This document shows positions 9,841 through 19,745 of a stretch of 64,000 nt of DNA, piece after piece. Numbering within the stretch: the first letter of the stretch is position 1; every line of letters begins with the position of its first letter. The notes beneath the pieces were generated by a model. The model saw only the letters and a program-made list of their open reading frames with translations. It was not told where the DNA came from and ran no database searches. The DNA is from Gammaproteobacteria bacterium (GTDB taxonomy: Bacteria > Pseudomonadota > Gammaproteobacteria > Pseudomonadales > Oleiphilaceae): the NCBI GenBank assembly GCA_002747055.1, contig PDSQ01000029.1, positions 100,069 to 164,068 of the forward strand. Direction: 5' to 3'. A program made the translations under genes and the position numbers.

Positions 9841-11223
9841 TTATAAATGTCTGGGCCAGTGAATGTGATGTTCATCGATGACAAAGCGATGTCGATGCCG
9901 ATGTTTGGCATGGTAATGGGGGTGGGCATGAGGTTCCGGCCCTTCCCAACCTTCATGGTCATGCTGATGATGTTCATCATGAGTATGCAGATGTAAATGA
10001 GACACGGCCGGATGTTCATGCCATAAAGTCTCAGGGTCATCTGCATGCCATAGCCGGGCAGCGAGCAAGGTTGCCAATGCCGCAACCAAAGCCATCAAAC
10101 CGAAGGTAACAGCCAGGCCCGCCCATTGCCCGACAACGCCGGCGGTGAAATAGCAAAGCAGCCACATACCGTGAGTCAGAGCAAAATTGGCCGCAAAGTA
10201 ATCGTTACGATCATTTTCATTGCAAGAATTACGGACAAGCCGCCCGGTCGGTATCAAAACGAACGAACTGCCAATGCCAATGACCAGCCAGATCGGGAAG
10301 AGCAAACCATAGCCGGGCAGTATCGCGCCAAATGCCAATGCCAATGCTGACAAAAAGCCACCCAGTAGAATTAGGGTCCGGTCAGAAACACGGTTCAACA
10401 ACCTGGGCGCAAGCATCGCGGCGAGCATCGAGCCACAACCAGATGCCGCCATCAACAGGGCGACATTCTCCTCTGCCAGCCCCAATCTTCCCTGCACATA
10501 AACAACGGTATTGACAATTACCATCGCACCCGCTGCACTCATCGCCAGATTCATTGCCAATGCCGCTTGCAGACGAGGAGTATTCAGATAACTTCGCATG
10601 CCAAAGGTCACCTGCCGCCATAGACTACCGGATCGCTCATGCAAACGATTGACGGGCAAATTGACCAGCAAGAGGGTAACTGCCGCCAACCCGAATGCCA
10701 CTGCATTCAGCCCGAACAACCATTCGTAGGAAACCGCTAACAACAGGGCCGCCGCGATGGCCGGACTCATCAGGCTTTCAATCTCCATCGCAAAACGGGA
10801 CAGTGACAAGCCCTTGGTATAGACTGCTTCGTCTTCCAGCACATCGGGTAACAGAGCCTGATAAACCGGAGTATAACCAGCCGCCAGCGCATTGATCAGG
10901 AAGGTCAGGACAAATAACTGCCACAAGGATTCGACAAAAGGCAGCGCGGCGACAATAATGGCACGGGCAATATTAAGGCCAGCCAGCCAGGCTCGCCTGG
11001 GCAAGAAGTGCGCATAGGCTCCGGCGACAGGCGCAACTATCAAATAGGCAACCATTTTTACCGACAATACCGTCCCGAGAATAAAACCAGCCCAGTCGGG
11101 ATATTGCTCATAAACCAATAACGCCAATGCAACCGTCGCCAACCCGGTGCCCAACAAGGAAATGACCTGTGCAAAAAACAGGGCACCGAAAACTTTATTG
11201 TTGAGTGGCGAATCACTAGACAT
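9841..11223 (-). CDS. MFS transporter with a very His-rich C-terminal tail
   Basis: 460 aa, multiple TM segments; C-terminus HEHPAVSHLHLHTHDEHHQHDHEGWEGPEPHAHPHYHAKHRHRHRFVIDEHHIHWPRHL. Confidence 0.82.
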   Translation of the reverse strand: MSSDSPLNNKVFGALFFAQVISLLGTGLATVALALLVYEQYPDWAGFILGTVLSVKMVAYLIVAPVAGAYAHFLPRRAWLAGLNIARAIIVAALPFVESLWQLFVLTFLINALAAGYTPVYQALLPDVLEDEAVYTKGLSLSRFAMEIESLMSPAIAAALLLAVSYEWLFGLNAVAFGLAAVTLLLVNLPVNRLHERSGSLWRQVTFGMRSYLNTPRLQAALAMNLAMSAAGAMVIVNTVVYVQGRLGLAEENVALLMAASGCGSMLAAMLAPRLLNRVSDRTLILLGGFLSALALAFGAILPGYGLLFPIWLVIGIGSSFVLIPTGRLVRNSCNENDRNDYFAANFALTHGMWLLCYFTAGVVGQWAGLAVTFGLMALVAALATLLAARLWHADDPETLWHEHPAVSHLHLHTHDEHHQHDHEGWEGPEPHAHPHYHAKHRHRHRFVIDEHHIHWPRHL

Positions 11224-11903
11224 CAGGCACTCCGGGTAGTTTGCCAGTTTTCTGTCTCGACAAAAAGAGCGGACTCAAGTCGAATATGGCGAGTGGCAAT
11301 GGTTGAAACAAACGCTTCATCGTGAGAAACCAGGATCATGGATTGAGGCAGTGCCAATAGCGTCTTGATCAGTTTTTGTCTGGCACTTTTATCCAGCGCA
11401 TTGGTCGGTTCATCCAATAATAGCACTTCCGGCTCCATCGATAAAACAGAAGCAAGTGCGACCATCCGTTTTTCGCCGCCCGACAATTGATGAGCAACCC
11501 GATCTTCAAATCCGGCCATACCAAGAGTCGCCAATGTATCACGCGCAACGGCAAGAGCCTGGCTGCGGGTTTTACCTAAATTCAACGGGCCAAACGCAAC
11601 ATCCTCAAGCACCGTTGGACAAAACAGTTGATCATCAGGATCTTGAAACAGAAATCCTGCACGCGCCCGCACCTCCATAAACTCCTGCTCTGTCTCTCTT
11701 GGTTTACCAAAAGCATAAACTTGCCCGGCTTTCGCTTTCTTCAAGCCAACAAGCAAGTGTAAAAAGGTTGTTTTACCTGCTCCATTTGGCCCGGTCAGTG
11801 CCACTCGGTCGCCGGCAGACAATGAGAAATCGACATGAGACAAAGCTTCCTCTCGGCCAGGATAACAATAGCTCAGCCCAAGTGTTTGAATAAGCGGGTC
11901 CAC
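11223..11903 (-). CDS. cbiO: Cobalt/nickel ECF transporter ATP-binding protein
   Basis: ABC ATPase: Walker A GPNGAGKTTFL, signature LSGGEKRMVALA, Walker B VLLLDEPTNALD; adjacent to cbiQ/cbiM. Confidence 0.9.
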   Translation of the reverse strand: MDPLIQTLGLSYCYPGREEALSHVDFSLSAGDRVALTGPNGAGKTTFLHLLVGLKKAKAGQVYAFGKPRETEQEFMEVRARAGFLFQDPDDQLFCPTVLEDVAFGPLNLGKTRSQALAVARDTLATLGMAGFEDRVAHQLSGGEKRMVALASVLSMEPEVLLLDEPTNALDKSARQKLIKTLLALPQSMILVSHDEAFVSTIATRHIRLESALFVETENWQTTRSA

Positions 11904-11910
11904 AAATACC

Positions 11911-12693
11911 TCAAAGCAGGTTCAACAGTAACAACGAAATAAAAAATGGTAGACAAAACGCGATAAACCAATAATCGCGAGCTAACAGATTGACGTCATC
12001 CAAAAGATAAAAGTGGCCCTGGTAGCCCCTGCATTTCATCGCGTCCATAATTCTTTCCGATCGTTCCAGAGCATGAATCAATAACATGCCCACCAGATAG
12101 CCGATCGAACGCCAGCTGTGTTTGTTGGCCCGTAATACAAATGCACGCGCCTGCATTGCCCGGCGCATGCGCCTGTATTCCTGGCCGATCACATCCAGAT
12201 ACCGCACAGTGAACAACAACAAGTGCACGAGCTTGTCGGGCATGCGCAATTTCGCCAGCGCATGACCAAAGGTTGTCGTACTCATCGTACCTATCATAGC
12301 CAACAGTGCCAGCACTATCGCATTCGCCTTGAATGCGATCAACAAGGCATGCAATAAACCCTGCTTGCTGGCAACCAAACCACCTATCTCAAAGAGTTTT
12401 TCTCCGGGGGTGGTGAAGGGCAGCATCACAAGCAGAAACAGCATAAACATATCCATCGCCAACAAGCGTTTGAGGGTTCGCTTGAGATTCAATCTCGCCA
12501 AAAACACCAGGGCGAACGAACAACCGAGACCACTCAAGGCCACGACAAAGGTATTCGACAACACCACAATACACGCAAAAACAGCGCACCAGACAATTCT
12601 GACCCTGGGGTCAAAAGCATCGACCACCGAGTCTTCATGATTAAGCCTTTGTCCCTTCCAGGCAGTGCCGCTATGCTCGATATTTCGTGACAT
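11911..12693 (-). CDS. cbiQ: Energy-coupling factor transporter transmembrane protein CbiQ
   Basis: DPRVRIVWCAVFACIVVLSNTF, RRAMQARAF, ERIMDAMKCRGY coupling motifs. Confidence 0.88.
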   Translation of the reverse strand: MSRNIEHSGTAWKGQRLNHEDSVVDAFDPRVRIVWCAVFACIVVLSNTFVVALSGLGCSFALVFLARLNLKRTLKRLLAMDMFMLFLLVMLPFTTPGEKLFEIGGLVASKQGLLHALLIAFKANAIVLALLAMIGTMSTTTFGHALAKLRMPDKLVHLLLFTVRYLDVIGQEYRRMRRAMQARAFVLRANKHSWRSIGYLVGMLLIHALERSERIMDAMKCRGYQGHFYLLDDVNLLARDYWFIAFCLPFFISLLLLNLL

Positions 12694-12697
12694 TTGC

Positions 12698-13282
12698 CTA
12701 CACGTTGCCCGTATCGTTTCGTTTACGCTGGCTTAACCACATGCCGAGGCCACACAAACCAAGAATATAACCCATTCCTCCTATCACATCCCTGAAAGAG
12801 GCTTTCTCCTTATAGGCATTCAGTTCTTTGCGTAGCGGTTTAATCTGCCTGGCCACCGCTTTTTCCACTATCGCCTGCAATGCCACCGGGTCAACAGTAT
12901 TCAATCCCGCACCAGCGGCGGCGAATGCAAGGTTGTTTTCAGGAGCCATCTCCTCAAATGAGTCGGGCAGTTCCTCCGCTTTAAGGATATATTTATAAAT
13001 ATGACCCGATCCAAGGTCAGCCACAATGTAATGGTCAATGCGTTGCGTAGCGTTAAACGTAAAGAAACCATCTTCATTGGTTGTGGTTGCGACAATTTGA
13101 TTACCATCGGCATCCGTAACGATCACGGGGGAATTGGCGGGCGCCATATCGCCGTTCGAAAAGCCAATTTCACCTTCCACCTGACTGCCGACAACGTAAA
13201 CACCACCGACCACATTGTGCGCCGCCAGGCCAACGCTCCACAAACCCAGCACGAGCGAGAGCAATATATGATTAACCTGCAT
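12698..13282 (-). CDS. NikL/CbiL-like accessory component of ECF metal transporter (carboxypeptidase-regulatory-like domain plus C-terminal TM)
   Basis: Signal peptide, beta-rich GFFTFNATQRIDHYIV domain, C-terminal VIGGMGYILGLCGLGMWLSQRKR TM; between cbiQ and cbiM. Confidence 0.7.
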   Translation of the reverse strand: MQVNHILLSLVLGLWSVGLAAHNVVGGVYVVGSQVEGEIGFSNGDMAPANSPVIVTDADGNQIVATTTNEDGFFTFNATQRIDHYIVADLGSGHIYKYILKAEELPDSFEEMAPENNLAFAAAGAGLNTVDPVALQAIVEKAVARQIKPLRKELNAYKEKASFRDVIGGMGYILGLCGLGMWLSQRKRNDTGNV

Positions 13283-13892
13283 TCCATCCCTCCGGTAATT
13301 TCAGTAGTTCAGGTTTAACGGTACGAAGCAGGATCACCGCCGCACCGGTGACAAAGCCTTCCACTATCATAACGGGAATATGGGCAACCATGGTTGCCTT
13401 GGCCGCCAGTAAAAAGGAGTCACCCGACAACGCCAAAGAGGCCGCGACACACAGCGTAGTCAGAAAAATCGCACCGGCACCCCCTATCGTGCCCCAAACA
13501 ACGGCGATATTCTGTTTTTCACCAGAAATGCCTTTGCGGCAAAGGTAATACATCACCACAGCCGGCATCGCTATATTGAAAGTATTGACCCCCAAGACTA
13601 CAAAGCCACCAAAGCCGAAAAACACTGCCTGCAACAACAAAGCGACGAGCAGCGCCGGAAACGCCGCCCAACCCAGAATGATACCGATCAGGCCGTTCAG
13701 AATCAGGTGAACACTAGAAAAGCCAACCGGCAGATGAATATAAGAAGCTACAAAAAATACGGCAGACAACACACCTACCTGTGGTAATCTATCGTAGTCG
13801 AGCTTTTTCAGCCCGACTGCGACTCCGGCCACTGTAGCCAGAGCGCCAGTGGCCAAAACCGGAACTGAAAGTGCACCATCAACGATATGCAT
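13272..13892 (-). CDS. cbiM: Cobalt/nickel ECF transporter S component CbiM
   Basis: Starts MHIVDGALS (CbiM/NikM metal-binding N-terminus); multiple TM segments. Confidence 0.9.
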   Translation of the reverse strand: MHIVDGALSVPVLATGALATVAGVAVGLKKLDYDRLPQVGVLSAVFFVASYIHLPVGFSSVHLILNGLIGIILGWAAFPALLVALLLQAVFFGFGGFVVLGVNTFNIAMPAVVMYYLCRKGISGEKQNIAVVWGTIGGAGAIFLTTLCVAASLALSGDSFLLAAKATMVAHIPVMIVEGFVTGAAVILLRTVKPELLKLPEGWNAG

Positions 13893-13902
13893 AACAGTCC
13901 CC

Positions 13903-14736
13903 TTACTTGATTTTATGAGCCTGAACCCAGATCACTGCATCTTGAGACAGCTCTTTTCCTTTGTAGGAAGTTTCCGGGCCGACACCTAATGCCGCAAAAC
14001 CCCATTGGCCGGCTTTGGGAATGGCAAAGGTAAAAGTGCCATTGGCATCGGCATAAATAGTCATAGTGACGAAAGCATCGGCCGGTACGTGAATATTGGG
14101 CTGCTTGGAAAAGGCATCTTTGGCCATATCAGGGTCGTAGTTGATATACTCCACTTCAATCTCGGCAAAGGGCACAGGCTTACCCTGGCTACGTACAACA
14201 CCGGTGAAACTACCTCCTTCATAAATCGCATAAGGCTTGGTCAAAGGCACAATTTCAGCAGGCAGGTTGAAATCGCTATCCCAATCTGTTGGCAAACTGC
14301 CTACATTGACGATAGTTTTGGTAAACTGCTGAATGTAAGCATCTTCGCTTTCTTCCAGATAAGGAGCCATTTCCAGAACAAAGACGTTATCCCCCAAACC
14401 TTTGAGCTTGGTGGTGGATTTATAGGATTTGCCGGTATTTTCGGCGCTGGTCCATTTGCTTTCGACCAATGAAGCGGTCAAGTCCTGCTTCTTGCCTTTT
14501 TTAAAATGATAGAATGCCAATGGCTTATCCGCATTCATGACATGGCCATTGGCAGCAGGATGAGTAAACGGCATTTTCAGCTCGATCATGCCACCTTTTT
14601 CGAGCAGCAAATCCGGGGTATAAACCATTTGAAAATGGGCGTTGGCTGACGTTGCTGCCATAAGCAATGTGACAACAGCCGCTTTTGCTGGCTTAAAAAA
14701 GCCTGCCTGGGAAAAAAGTCTAGTTTGAAATAGCAT
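13903..14736 (-). CDS. DUF4198/NikK-like periplasmic component of metal transporter
   Basis: Signal peptide with mature N-terminus HFQMVYTPD; AEIEVEYINYDPD..., NGTFTFAIPKAGQWGFAAL; first gene of the cobalt operon. Confidence 0.72.
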   Translation of the reverse strand: MLFQTRLFSQAGFFKPAKAAVVTLLMAATSANAHFQMVYTPDLLLEKGGMIELKMPFTHPAANGHVMNADKPLAFYHFKKGKKQDLTASLVESKWTSAENTGKSYKSTTKLKGLGDNVFVLEMAPYLEESEDAYIQQFTKTIVNVGSLPTDWDSDFNLPAEIVPLTKPYAIYEGGSFTGVVRSQGKPVPFAEIEVEYINYDPDMAKDAFSKQPNIHVPADAFVTMTIYADANGTFTFAIPKAGQWGFAALGVGPETSYKGKELSQDAVIWVQAHKIK

Positions 14737-14867
14737 TTAGTTTGCTCCGTCTGGGAATGGTTGTCAGTCGGAGTCGAGAAGGGAAAGAAGTAAAGTGATC
14801 AGCAGAGTAAGAAAGCTGATGAAGCATTACCCGATGAAGCCCTCCGCAACACCTGTATCAAAATCAT

Positions 14868-15050
14868 CAAGCTGGTATCCGGACTTGTCGGGGAGGCGTT
14901 GACACACCCAATTGCTTCACCTTCCCACAAGTTTTTTAAAGTCCATCAGACTGTTTACTTACCTGCAGTGGTCTACAAAGCAATATAACCAACTTACCGT
15001 TGCGGGGGCAGTGTCGGCATTGTTTTTCAACGCACCGACTTCCCAAATCA
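14868..15050 (-). promoter_or_regulatory. Cobalamin (B12) riboswitch upstream of the cobalt uptake/cobalamin operon
   Basis: Minus strand: GGGAAGTCGGTGCG...AATGCCGACACTGCCCCCGCAACGGTAA...CCACTGCAGG...TGGGAAGGTGAA...AAGTCCGGATACCAGC, close to the conserved cobalamin riboswitch core. Confidence 0.9.
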
Positions 15051-15143
15051 AAAGACAGTTAATGAACGAGCCTGTCCTTTGATCCATGTCGCTAAACATG
15101 ACCTGAAGATCAGAAACGAACCTTACGCATTATCTTGCTACCT

Positions 15144-15164
15144 GTCAACTGAAAACCAGTTGAC
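15144..15164. terminator. Perfect 8-bp inverted repeat, possible rarA terminator or operator
   Basis: GTCAACTG-aaaac-CAGTTGAC between rarA stop and the riboswitch; no clear U-tract. Confidence 0.4.
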
Positions 15165-15215
15165 TTAGTGTCACTATTTAGTTACCGAACACGATCAATT
15201 ACCCATCCGTGATAA

Positions 15216-16562
15216 CTATCGTTTGATCGAACTCTCCGCATCGAGTTTACGCAAGTATCTCAGTTTTTCTTGAATTTTGATTTCCAATCCCCTCGGTACC
15301 GGCTGATAGAATACGGTTCCAGCAATGTCCGCGGGTAAATAGCTTTCACCTGCCGCATAACCATCCCTCTCATCATGAGCGTAGCGATAACCCTGCCCGT
15401 AACCCATTTCTTTCATCATTCTGGTAGGCGCATTGCGCAAGTGCATGGGCACTTCATAGGCGGGTGAACGCTTTACCAGTTCCACGACCTTGTTATAAGC
15501 TTTATAAACCGCATTACTTTTGGCAGCACAGGCCAGATAAACCACAGCCTGTGCCAGAGACAGCTCACCTTCGGGGCTGCCCAATCGTTCAACTACATCC
15601 CAAGCATCGAGTGCGATTCCGAGTGCGCGCGGATCGGCATTGCCAATATCTTCGCTGGCCATGCGCACTACCCTTCTGGCGATATAGAGAGGATCACAGC
15701 CGCCATCGAGCATCCGGACCAGCCAGTAAAGCGCTGCATCAGGCGCACTGCCCCTGACCGATTTATGCAGTGCCGATATCTGCTCGTAAAAATGATCTCC
15801 ACCCTTGTCAAAGCGCCGGTGATCGCCCTGTAACAACAAGGCCATTACCCCTTCGTCAATGATCAATTCATCATTCACGCGCTCGGCCAGATCAACCGCA
15901 ATTTCAATCAGGTTCAACAAACGACGAGCATCACCGTCGGCTACTTGGATCAGGGTTTGCCGATGCTTTTCCGGGAACTGTATTTTGTAGTCTGCCAATC
16001 CGCTGCGAGGGTCGTTCAACGCCACATCGATCAGCCCGTTCAGTTCTTCTTGCGCCAAACCTTTTAGCACATAGACTCGGGAGCGGGATAAAAGCGCGTT
16101 ATTCAACTCAAAGGATGGGTTTTCAGTGGTCGCACCGATAAAAACGATAGTGCCGTTCTCGACAAAGGGAAGAAAAAGGTCTTGTTGCGCCTTGTTTAAT
16201 CTGTGCACCTCATCGACAAACAGAACTGTCTGCGCTCCTTTACTTTCCTTTGCCAGCCTGGCGGCTTCAATGACCTGGCGTATTTCTTTGACGCCACCAA
16301 GCACCGCCGAAATCGACACAAAATTGGCATGACACTCCTTTGAAATCACTTTCGCCAGGGAAGTTTTACCAACCCCCGGTGGCCCCCAAAGCACCATGGA
16401 ATGCAAACGACCCGAAATAATCATGCTGCGCAATGCCTGACCTTCGCCAAGCAGGTGTCGCTGACCGATAAAATGATTTAACTCAGTCGGCCGCAGACGC
16501 GCAGCCAGCGGCTGCCAGTCGCTGGAATTATCATCGCCGCCAAATAAATCGTCTTGTGACAT
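15216..16562 (-). CDS. rarA: Replication-associated recombination protein A (MgsA/RarA AAA+ ATPase)
   Basis: LAARLRPTELNHFIGQRHLL, WGPPGVGKTSLAKVI, FVDEVHRLNKAQQD, GATTENPSFELNNALLSR. Confidence 0.93.
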   Translation of the reverse strand: MSQDDLFGGDDNSSDWQPLAARLRPTELNHFIGQRHLLGEGQALRSMIISGRLHSMVLWGPPGVGKTSLAKVISKECHANFVSISAVLGGVKEIRQVIEAARLAKESKGAQTVLFVDEVHRLNKAQQDLFLPFVENGTIVFIGATTENPSFELNNALLSRSRVYVLKGLAQEELNGLIDVALNDPRSGLADYKIQFPEKHRQTLIQVADGDARRLLNLIEIAVDLAERVNDELIIDEGVMALLLQGDHRRFDKGGDHFYEQISALHKSVRGSAPDAALYWLVRMLDGGCDPLYIARRVVRMASEDIGNADPRALGIALDAWDVVERLGSPEGELSLAQAVVYLACAAKSNAVYKAYNKVVELVKRSPAYEVPMHLRNAPTRMMKEMGYGQGYRYAHDERDGYAAGESYLPADIAGTVFYQPVPRGLEIKIQEKLRYLRKLDAESSIKR

Positions 16563-17072
16563 AGTTTGTCTGGTATTAATGTGTCTATTAAGCTCTGCGA
16601 AATACTTTAACCATAACTACTCACCCCCTATTTCTCCAGCAAGCGCCATCTGAATGGCAATCAGCGGGTTATGTTCCTGGTTTGCCATCGTTTTAAGCCT
16701 TAAGCCCATTTTCATACGGTAAAGGACCCGCCATATAGGTGAGGAAAGTGCCTTTAGTTTCAGCTGAGCTTCAATCATTGTTCAATGCGGAGGATGGCTT
16801 GACACGAAGTCTAGTGCAACAAACATGTCAAGCGTTTTTTTAAAAACTTTAGGGGGTAAGTCATTACATTTGATGTTAATATTTCATCGAGTGAAAATAA
16901 ATAATTGCGTGTACTCACCGTATTCATATTGATCTTAGTCTTAACCAACTACAACAAAAACCAATCGGAGGCAGCTAAGTCATGTAATACCCAAATGCCT
17001 GAACTCGAAGGCAAAACAATTGAATCCCATTCGTTCACAATAAATCTAAAATGTGTACTGGAGCTAATATCC

Positions 17073-18692
17073 ATGATCGGAAACATGATGAATTCACCTC
17101 TTTTGGTGAGCGATATTTTCAAGACAGCAGCAATGCGGTACCCTGAACAAGCTATAGTCAGTCGAATTGGTGACCATACCATACACAGTTACACATACCT
17201 GGATGCCTATAAAAGAACCTGTCAACTGGCCAATGCACTGACTGGCCTGGGAGTGACAACAGGCGATCGCGTTGCCACTCTAGCCTGGAACAATTACCGA
17301 CACCTGGAACTGTATTACGCCATTGGCGGCTCGGGTGCCGTCATCCATACACTCAACGCCCGACTGTTTACCAATCAGATTGGCTGGATTGTCAACCACG
17401 CTGAAGACAAACTGATATTTGTCGACCCCGACCTGATTCCACGACTCGAAGAAATTCAGGATCAGCTGGTGACCGTCAAAGCGATTATCATCAATTGTAA
17501 TCCCGATGAAATGCCCGAAACGTCCCTGCCAAATGTCCACAATTACGAAACCCTGATTCAAGATCAGCCTGACTCATTCCCATGGCCTATCATGGACGAA
17601 AACACCGCCTGTGGTCTCTGCTATACATCAGGCACGACCGGCAACCCCAAAGGCGTTCTATACAGCAACCGATCAACGGTATTGCACGCGATGATGAGCG
17701 GAGGATCACAATACCTACAGTTTGATGAGTCCAGTGTGGTGATGCCTATCGTTCCTATGTATCACGTATGTGGCTGGGGTATTCCCTATTCCGGTGTATT
17801 GTACGGAACCAAGCTCGTCTTACCTGGACCACGACTCGATGGAGAAGCACTACAAGAACTGATCGAGAAGGAGAATGTAAATGGAGCTTACGGCGTCCCG
17901 ACCATCTGGCTGAACCTGCATAATTATCTACAAGAATCCGGGAAAAAGATCCCGTCTCTGAAAGTAGTGGGTGTCGGTGGTGCCGCTTCTCCGTTAGCCC
18001 TGGTAGAAACCTATGAAAAAGTCTACGGCATTTACTGGATGGGAATTTGGGGCATGACCGAAACCAGCCCACTTGGCACCGCTGCCATACAAACGCCCGC
18101 ACTCAAGGCGCTGCCGCAAGAACAAAGATTCAAATTGCAGGCGAGCGCAGGAAAAGCCATATTTGGCATTGACCTGGAGATTTTTGATGATGAAGATAAC
18201 CCGGTTCCTCATGATGGGGTTTCCAGAGGCACCTTGAAAGCCAAAGGCCCCTGGATACTCTCCAGTTACTTTAAAGGAGAAGGTGCGGACAAGTTTGAAG
18301 ATGGCTGGTTCAACACAGGTGATGTCGCTGTTATTGACGAGCTGGGCTATATGAGAATAGTGGACCGAAGAAAAGATGTGATTAAGTCAGGCGGTGAGTG
18401 GATCAGCTCTGTTGACCTCGAAAACGCTGCGCTGCATGACCCAACAGTCAATGAAGCATGTGTCATTGGTGTCGCTCATCCGAAATGGGACGAACGCCCA
18501 ATAATGCTGGTTACCCTGAGAGACGAAAATAAATTTAACGAAGAAACACTGATGAACATTCTCAAAGAGAAAGTCGCAAAGTGGTGGCTTCCCGATCGGG
18601 TGATTGTGGTCGAGTCGTTACCCCACACTGGAACCGGCAAACTGCGCAAAGTCGACCTGAGACAGAAATACTCCGACCTGTTGCAAAAATAG
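17073..18692 (+). CDS. Acyl-CoA synthetase (AMP-binding; medium/long-chain fatty acid or DmdB-like)
   Basis: AMP-binding motif [45 protein letters not shown]; internal Met at 17073 or 17085 is the likelier start because the first ~56 residues of the ORF (from 16905) do not resemble the family. Confidence 0.87.
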   Translation: MIGNMMNSPLLVSDIFKTAAMRYPEQAIVSRIGDHTIHSYTYLDAYKRTCQLANALTGLGVTTGDRVATLAWNNYRHLELYYAIGGSGAVIHTLNARLFTNQIGWIVNHAEDKLIFVDPDLIPRLEEIQDQLVTVKAIIINCNPDEMPETSLPNVHNYETLIQDQPDSFPWPIMDENTACGLCYTSGTTGNPKGVLYSNRSTVLHAMMSGGSQYLQFDESSVVMPIVPMYHVCGWGIPYSGVLYGTKLVLPGPRLDGEALQELIEKENVNGAYGVPTIWLNLHNYLQESGKKIPSLKVVGVGGAASPLALVETYEKVYGIYWMGIWGMTETSPLGTAAIQTPALKALPQEQRFKLQASAGKAIFGIDLEIFDDEDNPVPHDGVSRGTLKAKGPWILSSYFKGEGADKFEDGWFNTGDVAVIDELGYMRIVDRRKDVIKSGGEWISSVDLENAALHDPTVNEACVIGVAHPKWDERPIMLVTLRDENKFNEETLMNILKEKVAKWWLPDRVIVVESLPHTGTGKLRKVDLRQKYSDLLQK

Positions 18693-18758
18693 CGAGTTTC
18701 GCTACCGGAGTTAACGCTAAAGTGCACGCTGAACAATGTCGTTGTTCTAGTTTTCATT

Positions 18759-18800
18759 TCCAACTCCAGTTTTGACGGTCAAGTCTTAACTGGAGTTGGA
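18759..18800. terminator. 13-bp perfect inverted repeat between convergent genes, probable bidirectional terminator
   Basis: TCCAACTCCAGTT - 16 nt - AACTGGAGTTGGA between the acyl-CoA synthetase and murI stops. Confidence 0.55.
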
Positions 18801-18858
18801 AGGCCTATTTAAAAAATAGCAAGTTGATGCCTTTGTCAATCGACTGACCAATAGCCAG

Positions 18859-19716
18859 TTACAGCGGCAAGTAGGTCGCGCTGATGTCCCAGGCGCCTTG
18901 CCAATAAGCGCTGAGCGCTTGCTGGCATTTTTTAAGCCATATTCTGTCGTTCTTTTTATCTTTTGTATGATAGATAGTCACCTTACCCATCGCCACTGAG
19001 GAGCCATGTAGCAAGTTGCTATGATTCTGAAGAGTCAACAGATTGACCACTCGAGCCGCTATTGCTTCACCTGAATCGATCAGATTGACATAAGATTTTC
19101 CCCGGGAAGACAGCGAATCGTTTAAATACTCTCTAAGCAGCGGAAAGTGTGTACAACCCAACACAATGCAGTCTATATCGATATCCCGGCAAAAAACCTC
19201 GTCAATATGCTGATCGATTAACATACGGTTAACGCATTCGCCTTGTAGATAGCTTTCTGAAATCTGAACCAGGTCTAATGCTGGAACCCGACTCACGCGG
19301 CAATCCTGAGCAAAATCGGCAATCAAAGCGTCAATATAGGGCCGACGAATGGTAGCCGGAGTCGCCAATAAACCAATGCTTTTCGTTTTGGAGATCAGCG
19401 CCGCCGATTTTATCGCTGGAACCACACCGACTACAGGTATTGACAGCCTGCTGCGAAGGCTCGGCAAAACGATTGTGCTCGCAGTATTGCAGGCAACGAC
19501 CAGCAAATCAGGAGTATTTCGCTCAAAATACTGCGATAGATCGTTCACTAAACGGGTCAGAATTTGCTCGTCACCCAAATGACCATAAGGCAATAAGGCA
19601 TCGTCAGCATAATAACTGAAATGACAAGATTCCAGACTCTCAACCAAACACCGCAGGATCGACAACCCCCCGGAGCCGGAATCAAATATCGCTATATGGG
19701 GCTGTCTGGGAATCAA
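18859..19716 (-). CDS. murI: Glutamate racemase
   Basis: IAIFDSGSGGLSILRCL, YYADDALLPYGHLGDEQI, LVVACNTAST, IVLGCTHFPLL. Confidence 0.92.
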   Translation of the reverse strand: MIPRQPHIAIFDSGSGGLSILRCLVESLESCHFSYYADDALLPYGHLGDEQILTRLVNDLSQYFERNTPDLLVVACNTASTIVLPSLRSRLSIPVVGVVPAIKSAALISKTKSIGLLATPATIRRPYIDALIADFAQDCRVSRVPALDLVQISESYLQGECVNRMLIDQHIDEVFCRDIDIDCIVLGCTHFPLLREYLNDSLSSRGKSYVNLIDSGEAIAARVVNLLTLQNHSNLLHGSSVAMGKVTIYHTKDKKNDRIWLKKCQQALSAYWQGAWDISATYLPL

Positions 19717-19745
19717 ACAATAGATCCTGTTAGTCTCTTGAGCGG

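Noticed and set aside
16905-17072. N-terminal extension of the acyl-CoA synthetase ORF
   Set aside because: The first ~56 residues do not resemble AMP-binding enzymes; a start at 17073/17085 fits better
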